A stretch of 64,000 bases of DNA from Bugulina stolonifera (taxonomy: Eukaryota; Bryozoa; Gymnolaemata; Cheilostomatida; Bugulidae), in assembly GCA_935421135.1 (NCBI GenBank), contig OW285196.1:8567501-8631500 (forward strand), in the 5' to 3' direction. Positions 25,254 through 34,339 of the stretch are shown here, in pieces. The notes beneath the pieces were generated by a model. The model was not told where the DNA came from. It made no database searches and worked only from the letters and a program-made list of their open reading frames with translations. Each line of letters begins with the position of its first letter. Positions within the stretch are counted from its first letter, which is position 1. Position numbers and translations under genes: made by a program.

Positions 25254-28200
25254 GCAAGTAAAACCAACCAATATGAGTAGGAATGCTAGACAAATAAGTT
25301 CTAAAGGAGATACAGTTTTCAGAAAGTCTTTGATTAGTCAAGTAACCAACAACACAAGTACAAAGTGGCTGCAAACAAGTGACCTAGACGGATTATAAGC
25401 TCAATTCAATAAGTAACGAATACCTCGGCACTACTTAGTCTACCAGATTATTCCACTAGGTCTGTTTATCAGCTAATCATTGGGTTAGGACTACACAAAT
25501 GGGAATATACAGTCAGTCACCTGACTGAACGATCAGCATAGTTTTGATAATAGTCAAATCTTCCCGTACAGTGTCAGAAGTAAGTTATATTTGTGAGCTT
25601 CAGCAAGAATCAAAACATTTCACTCGCTCTTATTTATGATAAAGAGTAGTGGATACCACTATTTTATTCTTATATTATTACTTGATAGTGGTACTGGTAC
25701 TAGTACAACACTGTAGTGAGTCGAGTACGGAGTATATCAACCATGATCAATAAAAATAAAGATAATAAGTAGGATTGGCCTGATGTTGGAGTAATGACTA
25801 ACACATTGAGGTATGATAATTACTGTTATTAACTGTATAGTATTCATAACCAGAAGATACTATCAGAAAGAAAGAATACTAGGAACACAGTGATGTAATC
25901 GCCTTCCCACAGTCAGCTTTGGATATCACTACAAGTGCAACCATCCTTGGGAGAGCTCGCAGCCTGTGTAATACCCATGATCAGTGAATACAGCACTTGA
26001 TCAACTCAATTTTGTTGGAATCTGATGTGAAACCAAAGTATGATGTGAATACAAGACCCACTGGTGATAACTAGGCTAATTGATTGATACTTTTACTAAG
26101 TCATTTGAATTATGTTGTATCATATGGGAAGCAATTATACATTCACAATTTCAACAACTTTGCAAAATATAGGAAATGAAATTTGTCTACATACTAATAA
26201 TCATTATAGTACGCCATTGGAATATTGTCTGTAGCAATAATGATTTATCATGTCTTGTCAACTAGGATTTCAATAGTCTGATTGTTGTCTAGCTGAAGCC
26301 CATATCTTAGTAGATTGAACAGTTCCTAAATAAATAACAGTGACTTTTTGAATGCATATTGTTACCACTGCATTTATATCTGTGATATTACTAACACCAG
26401 TAGAATGCCGACAAATACAGCACTAACAGCCAGTTCTAGTGATATTAGTGATATTGTGTTTGTTGTCATAGCAGTTAGCTGCTTGTGTGTTGGCTTGTGC
26501 CACGCTTGCCCATTACTATACTAATAATTGAGCTGCCATGCCATCTAATAGCTGACACATCAGTGGCAGCAAGGCTGTGAATTGATACCATCAGGACTAG
26601 AGTCTAAATGCATGATAGAGTATGTTTACCAATCAACTCCAGTGAATCATCCGTATTACTATTATCCACCAAGTTCATTTTACATAAAATCAATGACATG
26701 TTTCAAAGATTTCTTTGTGTTCTGCTCTAGTTAGTACATCCTAGGCTAGATGCCATAAGCCTTGATTTATTACTAGTGATGGGCAATAAAGTATAAAACT
26801 AACATGAAGTGTATGTAAAATATAATAGGAGATATCAAAGTTCATGAGGCTCACAATAATATGGCATGTATGTCTTGGGGGTCATTAACTAAAAAAACAG
26901 GAACTAGTTTCTATCAATCATGAGTAATTAGCATCAAACACTGTTAACTTTGTGTAGTTATTGGGCAATTCATGCGTATGTACATGGTATGGATAGCCCT
27001 ACTGAGAGGAACAAACTGGATACTGAGACAACTACAGAACTTCATTGGGAAACATTGTAATCCATTGTAGAACAGTGAAATTGGGCACTAGTAGGGTAAA
27101 AGAAAGACAAAGGCAGGAGGTGAAGGACAAAACCATGAAGGTATCTTACTTACGCAGGATTCAATAGCATAGATATCTCAAAAGGTGGATAGAGCCATAT
27201 CCAGCTGTGCATGCATTGGTAGTCTGTTGACCAAAGTTCACATTGGTACTAACCAAGTAGCCTATAGTGCAGACTCAAACATTTTTGCAACCTGTATGTT
27301 TATACTATATACTTTCCTTACCCTTACAGTAAGCAAAACTCTAGGCACTACTACTATAACTATAGTATGAAATGAATGCTGCATGTTATCAAAATAATTC
27401 TTGTGTCCATAAAAAAGGCTAATCCAAAGCGACGAATTTCACCACACACATTACTCAGTTTAGAAGGTTGATTAGTGGCTCAAAAGTTTGAAGAAAAGAC
27501 ACCAGAAGTCTACCCAATGGATCTAGATTTTACTAGCTGAGCACTCAACGTTCAACAGGTCGTACAAGCCTGCCTTAGATGCCAGCATTTCCAACTTGCA
27601 AATAATTCACAGTTAGTAACCATTAGTCAATGCAGGCCAAGTTCCAATTACAAAGATGTGAAGCAGGTAAGCATAACTTTGGCAGATATATCACAATCAA
27701 CCAATTGATATCCTACTGTGTTGGCATTGGAACAGCATGGCGAACATGCCACATAAGCTACTTGTTGGACAATAGTCCTAATAAAATCTGAGTACAAACT
27801 CCATCTGACTACTAGCTCCAACAACTAAAAAGCATTACAGATAAATTCAATGCATCTTGAATCTGAGAAAACTACCCTTAGAATCTAACAGACCATTTGT
27901 AACATTACATACCCATGTATAAATAGATATGAATGATAGAACGCTTCCTCACATTTCAAATGCAAACATATATTGGTAGATCCAAGACCAGATTAATAAC
28001 AAATCCAGCTCTGCGATTGCAAGAAATTTCTGACAATGATACCCCAAAGGTGCATTTAACAGGGAAGTAACCAGTATTTTGGTCAGCAAACAATTTGGCC
28101 TCCTGTAGCATTTTGTGCTGTAGATGTGATATTTAGTATGAGAGAGTAAACATGGTAGAGATGCAGTAGACCAAGCAAGCCGTTGAAGGTGACACTGTTA

Positions 28201-29350
28201 GTAAACAATCACTGGCAGGAATTTACACTGGTTTGATACTGTCCCAGTGATGAATTAAAGGCAGATATTTGATTCAAATCGTAGACGAAAGACAAGCAAA
28301 GCAAGTTGAGATGGGAGCCAATGGAAATCAATGCATAAGTTTTCTTTCTCTTGTAAACTACAAATACTGAATAGCAACCTAAAATAGTGTAGTTTTGTTC
28401 AATTTGTATTAGCAGGCTAGTAGTCTGGTTGTTCTTCAGTAATACTAGTTTTGTGCAGTTAAGCCTACATATCATTGTTAGCAAAAGAAGACGCCTTGGT
28501 GCATCAGGTTAAATACATGTAGGCCTAGATAGTGAAGACAGCAGTTTGTTTTAGTAAAGTCACAGACTATAGTAGGCTACAGAGTGAATCATGATGGTTC
28601 CCATTCATATCACTTTAGATCGATCATGTTGGTGAAGCTCCAATTGCAGTGTAGGTCCTATGGTATTGCATTTATTGCCATTTTTATTTGGCTCTTACTG
28701 AATAACATTTGAATGTCAATATTATTAGTTATTCTATTGCCACGTGATTGACTGTCAATGCATGTGTGTGTATGTCAAGCTAATGCAAATTTCAAAGACT
28801 GATTAAATCAGATATTCATGCGATATTAGTGTCAACGCTTATCTTTTAATAACTACAGATTTTTAGTCCATCCAAGAGCAAACGTAAATGTAACGGCTCT
28901 ACATCTCATCTAAGATTGAAATCCACACAAAAATAAATAAAATAATCATAATCATTAGTGATCAAAATCCAATAACACAATTCTAGATATAATCTAATGT
29001 AAATATTATATTAATATAATTTTTATCTTTCTTTCACCTTGGACGTCGAAACAAAGCTATGTAGTTGATTGGTATTCATTTCAATCAAAATTAAAGTACA
29101 ACGAAAATAAAATCTAATTGAAATGAAATTTGAGTAAATTCAAAGCAAAATTAAAATTCAAAACTTTACATTGTCAATTAGCAAGTTGAAATTAAAATAA
29201 ATCTAAACACATCTCAGAAAAATTTCATCCTCACGATTCTGAATTTATTTTTTTAATGTTTGTTTGTGTAAACCTGAATACAATCTATAATGTTACATTT
29301 GTGACAGAAACAGCTATAATACTTACCCAGAGTTCAGTTCCCCAATTCAT
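4286..29350 (-). CDS. FNBP1/TRIP10-like: CIP4/FNBP1/Toca-1 family protein (F-BAR, HR1, SH3)
   Basis: Eighteen coding exons join without a phase break to give 595 aa; human FNBP1 and CIP4 are about 600. Exons, 5' to 3': 29327-29350, 23567-23682, 22841-22888, 21979-22081, 21749-21856, 14767-15000, 13968-14114, 13326-13442, 12285-12380, 11063-11086, 9297-9317, 7840-7955, 7375-7507, 7050-7176, 6370-6421, 5947-6018, 4935-5041, 4286-4428. Exon 1 is MNWGTELW, the conserved family start. The F-BAR domain covers about residues 1-262 (DQFDRVTDHTQKGIDF, AGQHDLLAEHL, LKAERKKH), followed by RFKSGFAPPDD. The HR1 domain, the Cdc42-binding part of the family, spans about 349-428 (SEDFSHLAPQQQKKHL, MQGVYQNNPKLGD). 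A C-terminal SH3 (about 537-595) has ALYMF, GDGWTRVR and GFVPTTYIE; in this family it binds N-WASP, WAVE or dynamin. The expected role is coupling membrane curvature to actin at endocytic sites. Short exons at residues 332-346 and 472-512 could be alternatively spliced. Confidence 0.93.
4497..4680. repeat. 20-bp minisatellite, nine copies
   Basis: The unit is ACTATGGGTAAATCAATTGA, repeated in register with a few substitutions. It lies in the last intron of the F-BAR gene, between the two exons that encode the SH3 domain. Confidence 0.95.
5478..5539. repeat. (CA)n microsatellite, 31 units
   Basis: An uninterrupted CA dinucleotide run in an intron of the F-BAR gene. Confidence 0.98.
6616..7030. 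repeat. 33-bp minisatellite, about 12.5 copies, open on both strands
   Basis: The unit reads GTATACAATAGCCCAAGTAG then ACTCGTACTGCAG. Because 33 is a multiple of three, the array has no stop in one frame of each strand: TIAQVDSYCRY repeats on plus and LLGLLYTCSTS repeats on minus. The array ends 19 nt from the splice donor of F-BAR exon 7050-7176. The minus reading frame runs in frame from that exon through the whole array. Confidence 0.95.
11063..11086 (-). CDS. FNBP1/TRIP10-like: 24-nt microexon of the F-BAR gene
   Basis: It encodes SSSFRIGK in phase 0-0, with acceptor GGCTTTAG and donor GTAAAA. Together with the 21-nt microexon at 9297-9317 (GNSVKLR, acceptor ACCTGTAG, donor GTAAGA) it fills the linker before the HR1 domain. 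The joined peptide FRIGKGNSVKLRGSEP resembles the linker FRSLKRGLSLKLGATP of vertebrate FNBP1. Either one could be skipped without a frame change. Confidence 0.65.
12797..12882. repeat. 41-bp direct repeat, two copies
   Basis: Two near-identical copies of a unit with ACATGTATGTGTCA and GCTAGAGTAGGCTGTGTACT lie in an F-BAR gene intron. Confidence 0.85.
13072..13255. repeat. 19-21-bp minisatellite, nine copies
   Basis: The unit is TCCACTACTACCTACCCCTG with length variants. On the minus strand, which is the sense strand of the host gene, each copy contains GGTAGGTAGT, which resembles a splice donor. The array starts 70 nt downstream of the donor of exon 13326-13442. Confidence 0.92.
16033..16148 (+). 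other. Plus-strand exon-like stretch inside the TTAA-flanked segment
   Basis: After a good acceptor (CTTCTTTTTAG) one frame is open for 37 codons, from VCQDYDPGMSSPINGNLLKS to a TAG at the end. No upstream exon was found, so this is weak. CCAAT-like motifs (GATTGGTT, AATTGGCT) at 15278-15310 could belong to a promoter on this side. Confidence 0.2.
17804..19445 (-). CDS. Unidentified small gene nested in an F-BAR gene intron
   Basis: Four exons form a phase-consistent chain: 18744-18826, 18516-18615, 17944-18089 and 17804-17864, ending at TGA. Together they give 129 aa, including AKSKRLVGLMLTSLD, DIDKDIVELDCLLERRND and RTGTKLDQFHATRHWC. A likely first exon at 19397-19445 (ATG, MSLVYGQIVSYHNTQH, donor GTAAGT) ends one base out of phase with the next acceptor, so a small exon is missing or translation starts at the Met in exon 18744-18826. 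AATAAA on the minus strand lies at 17452-17457. Residues 29-80 look helical. I do not recognise the family, and no signal peptide or membrane segment is visible. The first two exons are 0-to-0 as a pair, so splicing from the host gene is also formally possible. Confidence 0.55.
19923..19936. promoter_or_regulatory. CpG-rich perfect palindrome GCATCGCGCGATGC
   Basis: A 14-nt perfect palindrome with three CpG, directly followed by ATGCAT, in otherwise AT-rich DNA. It lies about 480 nt upstream of the putative first exon of the nested minus-strand gene and near the right TTAA end. A role as a protein-binding site is inferred. Confidence 0.35.
22201..22494 (+). other. Coding-like open frame antisense in an F-BAR gene intron
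   Basis: On the plus strand a frame open for about 100 codons ends at TAA (22492-22494). It includes KIAVQRKGGRMDPALLDTR, KLPKWTGLHQRVTNFDSP and KVTFIRNPFEVASLMPSP. Its composition (Pro, Asp, Arg) and third-base GC are unlike the surrounding intron. No matching exons, clear splice sites or start were found. It may be a terminal exon of a nested plus-strand gene or a decayed gene copy. I do not recognise the family. Confidence 0.3.
23091..23180. repeat. About 37-bp tandem repeat, 2.5 copies
   Basis: Copies contain GGGAGAGGGGAAGGRGTTGT, in the intron between F-BAR exons 22841-22888 and 23567-23682. Confidence 0.85.
24131..24144. repeat. Poly-G tract
   Basis: A run of about 12-14 G in intron 1 of the F-BAR gene; a similar run lies at 18837-18846. 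Confidence 0.9.
25177..25253. repeat. (GTA)n trinucleotide microsatellite, about 25 units
   Basis: A nearly perfect GTA array in the large first intron (23683-29326) of the F-BAR gene. The rest of that intron holds no gene that I can support. Confidence 0.97.
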
Positions 29351-29796
29351 TTCGTAATTACTTAATAGTACGGCTAACACAAAAATAAAAAATTACACTG
29401 CAAAAATTGGGATGATAAAAAAGTGGGCCAGCTCCTCCCAACTTCCCATCAGAATGTTTTCTGCGGAAACAGGAGTGCGAGACTTCACGCACTTTTCCGC
29501 AGATACTTGTAAACGCAGATTTGATTGGATATTCGCTATGTTACCACAGTAACAGTTTCAATATGGCAGCAATTGGTAATCTGATCAAGTAATTAATTTT
29601 ACTTTCTGTAACATTTGTCTTTTGTTTTTTTCTTGTTCTGAATGTTGAGTTACGAAAACTAACTTAACAATTAAATATTTAAAGGAAACTCTCACACTAC
29701 ATGCTGACTATTAAAACAAAAGATTGTAAAGGAGCGTGTAGCTAAACTTAGTATTTTTATATTATACATGTAATTATTTATTGAGTTCAATTCAAA
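29351..29796. promoter_or_regulatory. Bidirectional promoter with nested palindrome
   Basis: This 446-bp gap separates the divergent start codons of the F-BAR gene (29350, minus) and the gene at 29797 (plus). At its centre are perfect inverted arms TCTGCGGAAA (29460-29469) and TTTCCGCAGA (29494-29503). Inside them lie shorter arms GTGCG (29475-29479) and CGCAC (29488-29492). A partial further match, AACGCAGAT, lies at 29511-29519, and a CCAAT-type GATTGGAT at 29523. The region is richer in CpG than its surroundings. Confidence 0.6.
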
Positions 29797-31830
29797 ATGT
29801 CCAAAGAAGTATCGTTCAACGATTCCAAACGACTTGAAACTGGCGGATATCAAGACTCTGAGTATGCTGACACAGCAGCTAAGATAGTAAATGATGCTAT
29901 AAATGATGCCATACAACAGTTAGAGAAACACTTTGCCGAAGAGTTTGGTTTTGACTTGCAAGATCCCAACTCTAAGGAAAAACTTGCAGAAATGTTTGAT
30001 GACAAAGTGGAATCTACAGAATTTGACAGATCAAGAACTCCATTATTGATAGATGCAGAACAGGCAAAGAAGGAAATTCCAAACATTGAGTGGATGTCAA
30101 TTGATAAATTTGGAAAGGAAAGTGCTGAAGCAAAGATTGACGAGTTTATCAAAAGTGTAAGTTTTTACCATTTGTAATACAGTTATCACTGCTATAACAA
30201 TAATAAAATGTATTAAAGCATATTACAATCATCATTGCTATAATAAAAATATGTATTACAAATTTTGGTGAGAGCTCTATTGAAAATATGATGGTGACAT
30301 TCTTCCTTCCAAACGTTTTGTACCTATTTGTCTCCCTATGATTATGGAAATGATTGAATGGATTTTAAATACAAGCGGAAATTTTAATCTCTTTAGTGCA
30401 AAAACACTTGAACCTAAAAAGCATTTAATGGTACATGTATAATTAATAATGCTTAAATTTAAACCATTTAAATTATATATGGTTATCATTTCCCGGAGGA
30501 GCTGGCAATAGTTAGTATCGAGTTACCAACCATATAGATCAGAGCTTTAGATAACCAGGTACTAAACTCAAACATGAATTTACTATGGGAAATAAAATTG
30601 ATGACTATTGTATCTCTTGTTTGTCTTGCTGTAGACATGGAAGTATGAGAACAGTTGGCTGTACTGCATCGACTACTTAGGAGAGAAAGAAGAGATGTAT
30701 GACATGAGGTATAACTTTAAGGTCCGCTGGAGCATTCCAACCAGAAGAAAACCAATACCAAGAGCAACGGCTTCTGTCTACTTTACTTTCTCTGTCTCAA
30801 AGATCAAACCTGGAGTACGTCAGTCCGCTTATGATTTCTTTATGCTATGTCATCTTAACCCGCGGTGTAGGCGCTTGTTGACGCAACGTTCACCTTTAAA
30901 GACATTTTGTCAACAACCTTGTCATTAGTTGGTAGTTTGATAATACAAGAAGGCTTACTATTTGAACTTAGAAGTCATAAACATGGTCTCTAATTTGAAT
31001 TTAATAATTGCTTGGTCATGATGAATGTTTGGCTGAGGTGTCAGTTTGCCTATTTTATCCCATACTTTCTCTTTAACTTTTAGCACTATCCAGTAGACGT
31101 TTACTATGTATTTGAAACCAACAGACTTGTTCACAGGTGAGTAAATATTACATGTACAATAATACTGATGACTCTTTTTATATAAGTAGCTACAGTACTA
31201 CTATAAGAATCTTTTTCTCATTTTGAAAGAAAAATGGTCTAAATTGTACTGTAGACTTTCACAAAGTTCTTCTCCCATCATAGTAATACATAAATTGTCA
31301 TGAACTAATATTATTATCATAATATATGCCCGATGGACTGTATGTAGTATAGTTGCTCGTGTAACACTGAATGGCCACACCCATACACATTCATTCTATG
31401 GTAGATCGTAATGTGTAGTATGACATTCCCTTACTCTCTGGTCTATGACAAATTATTCTTCTCTATATGTTCCTCCCATATTAACAATGTTCAATCATAC
31501 TGTATCACCTGACTCTCTCCAGAGTGACCTCATCCTGAGGCCACGACATGCACATGTTACACATTGTCGTGATTATCAACATATAATGTAGTTGCTTGGA
31601 ACAAATCCTTCTGTATCATAAAGTGTGCAGTGTGTGCATTTGTGTGTGTGGGTTGCTTAATAATGAAAAATAACCCATATCGTGGTAGAATTTGAGGTAA
31701 AAAGAGAATATTGTGTTGTTTATGAATATTATTTTCATTTCTTAGACCAGGAAAGTCGATATTCAGAGAGAAATGGCTGAAGGACATTATAGAGAGTAAA
31801 ATACAGCTCTATCAAGCTATGACCTTTTGA
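29797..31830 (+). CDS. Unidentified 225-aa protein, four exons
   Basis: Exons 29797-30156, 30635-30814, 31084-31136 and 31746-31830 join in phase. Donors are GTAAGT, GTACGT and GTGAGT. The protein has no signal peptide or membrane segment and is likely cytosolic. The N-terminal half is acidic and helical (ADTAAKIVNDAINDAIQQLE). The C-terminal half is rich in aromatic residues and Arg and looks like a beta-rich fold (WKYENSWLYCIDYLGEKEEM, RWSIPTRRKPIPRATASVYF, HYPVDVYYVFETNRLVHRPG). The last exon ends in a helix (REKWLKDIIESKIQLYQAM). I cannot name the family. The gene shares a promoter region with the F-BAR gene. ATTAAA at 31851 and AATAAA at 32331 are candidate poly(A) signals. Confidence 0.75.
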
Positions 31831-33495
31831 TCCTCAGTTTGCATTGGTAAATTAAATCTTTGTAAGAGTCTTAGAAACTCTTCTGTGTTCTGTGACATCT
31901 CTGAATCATGAATGCTGCTCACCATAAGTAGGACTTAATCTCAACTAATGTGAGCTTATAATAGGAGTTATTGTCTCAAATCAGCAGCTACACTAAACAA
32001 TGGAAAGACTATACTGGAATGTTATGTGATAGGCCTAGATAGAATCTAGATGGCTTTATTGTTACATACTTTTATTACTGGTAGTTCTTCTACTGTGGTT
32101 AAACTTAAAATATATTATAAACAGTGCACATTATTATAAAAATATTAAATGATCTATTTTCTCATCACTGTTGTGAGTTTAATTTATTTACAATTTTAGA
32201 TAACAACATGACTGTATAGTGCGATAGTAACATACATGTAGTAACATTGGTGTATATGGTAGGTATATCTTAGCAATCATGTCTAAATTAAACCGCTTCA
32301 AAAATTGTAGAAATCGCTGTAGGGAAAACAAATAAATATCACATGTACAGATAATGCTGTCCTAATTAAAGCTACTACCACATAAGATAAGTACTTGAGT
32401 GCTAGGCTCTATGTACATGTAGATATTTAAACTTTTGTGAGAGTTATCCTATCTTACTGAGTTAGTAATAGGTGAGAGTTATCCCATCTTACTGAATTAA
32501 CAGAGCGTGCATTTTAAAGGAAGGGAAAGCAATTCCTACTATGTCAAGTTATTCTAACACACTATTGCCCAGCATATTAGTTGTACTACATTTAATAGGC
32601 ATTTTTGTCTAAAAAAGCGACAAAATATATCTACACTGTAAGTACATGTATAAGTAACATCTGCATATAGATGATATACATAATTATGCTGTGAATTAAT
32701 TGTATAACACATCAAACTGTGTGGTTGCTTTGTCTCTGCGCTGCACTTGAAGCACCTCTATTAGAATCATAATTACTGTATTATGTAATGTTGTTTCAAT
32801 GTTACTTTTAATGTCCATGGAATAATACATGTACATGAATGTATAGCACAACATTGATCTAAAACCATATTTACAGAAGTTCATGTAAGTGGATATAATA
32901 CAATTTTCAATTGATAGGATAATAAAAATAACATCAGGATAGAAACATGTATGCATACAACATTAGAAAATTAGCACCATCTAATGGCTTGGGAATTGAA
33001 TTTAGGTATAATAATGAGTATTCTCATAACTTCTCCAGTAGTCTGAGATTTATGATTGTATCATCCTACAATATGTACTTTGTAAAGTATTCTGATAAAA
33101 ATATGAATGCATATTCAGAGTTCAGACTATGTTAATGTTACACATTCAGGCTAACCTTCACAACAAAAACATCATAGTTACCTAAGTATATTATATTGTA
33201 CTATTATTACAAAATTGTTATTATTTGTTCAAAACAAAACTTTAAAGAATAGGGTAATTGCAAGGTTAATCATGTAGTACATGTATATACATGTACATGT
33301 AATTGTCCACATTTTAATAGAAAATATTAAATATTTCTAGTCTAGCAGGCTGACATGTGCTTCCAACCCTTTCAACCCTAAATGAAAGTGTCCCTGTTAG
33401 GTAACTAACACTTTATATTTTCACAAACAGGCTTATATCATCATAAACAGGCTTATATCCTCACAAGTAGACTAGACTAGAGACACTTGTTCAGA
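31831..33495. other. 3' flank and intergenic sequence, no gene seen
   Basis: AT-rich DNA with several TACATGTA words, dense around 33270-33300. It lies between convergent genes. No open frame with splice support was found. Confidence 0.4.
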
Positions 33496-33895
33496 TCACA
33501 CTCCTGTAGATTTGGTATTTATCTGAATAATTCCTATCATTCTTGAAGAACCATTCTTCATACAATCAAGTAATCTGAACTCCATCTCGTCAAAAATGTC
33601 CATGACTTCTGATATTTTGTACAGGGTGACGAGGGTAACCATATATCCCTATTGGAATGTTCGATCTCCTCCACAACTTCCTGTCGGCCATCTTGTCGTA
33701 GAAAGAATATTGTAGTACATGCCATTCCCTTAATCTCAATTAATGAAGTATGTACAAATGGCAAGAGTTAATAGTCCTAGTGTAAGATGTTTAGAGTTAG
33801 CTTTTGAATAAGGTCCTGTGTATACCTCCTCAATATATCTCTCTAAAGCTCGTACTCTAGGAACTCTGGTATCTAATGCAGCACAACCCATATAC
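33496..33895 (-). pseudogene. Exon-like fragments, possibly of a PTB-like protein
   Basis: An exon at 33826-33895 (acceptor TTTGCAG, donor GTATAC) encodes YMGCAALDTRVPRVRALERY plus IEE. A second open stretch starts at about 33728 (GMACTTIFFLRQDGRQEVVE, then EIEHSNRDIW). A third, in another frame, runs from about 33640 to a TGA at 33496 (VTLYKISEVMDIFDEMEFRL). The order (YxGC start, a Phe/Leu strand followed by DG, then EHSNRDI) resembles the first strands of a PTB/PID domain. The last two pieces overlap in different frames without usable splice sites between them, so a frameshift, an assembly error or a decayed gene is possible. The fold assignment is a guess from pattern. Confidence 0.3.
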
Positions 33896-34003
33896 CTGCA
33901 AATACAGTACATGTACACAGATGTTGAGAAAATATATTTGGCATTCACATAGCAGAATACATGCTACCATTATAGCATGATACAATAACTTACATACCAA
34001 TGA

Positions 34004-34040
34004 GGAGTTGTCTTCTTATTAATCAAGAAGGTACAACTCC
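34004..34040. repeat. Hairpin GGAGTTGT ... ACAACTCC
   Basis: Inverted arms at 34004-34011 and 34033-34040, with inner arms CTTCTT and AAGAAG. It resembles the hairpins at 53389-53432 and 56577-56625. Confidence 0.65.
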
Positions 34041-34339
34041 AAAACTAAGTCATGGAAGCTTGTCATTCACAGTGTACAGTACTGGTATTATAGACAGCAC
34101 ACAAGTCACGTAGTTCATAATGTTTGTGACTCCTTTTAGCTGTGTAATGATAACCTCTAGCATATTGTGAATTTAGACTAAAAAGTAAACAACCTGGCTA
34201 ATATGAGATAATTAGCTAGGAGTGTCGAAATCAGAGTTTACTGACTTCATGCTGGCAGCTGCTGTAGCTGGCACTATAAAATGAATAGTGCAAGAGTTTA
34301 CTGATTTTCCATGTACATCTTTATTGGTCTACATACTGC

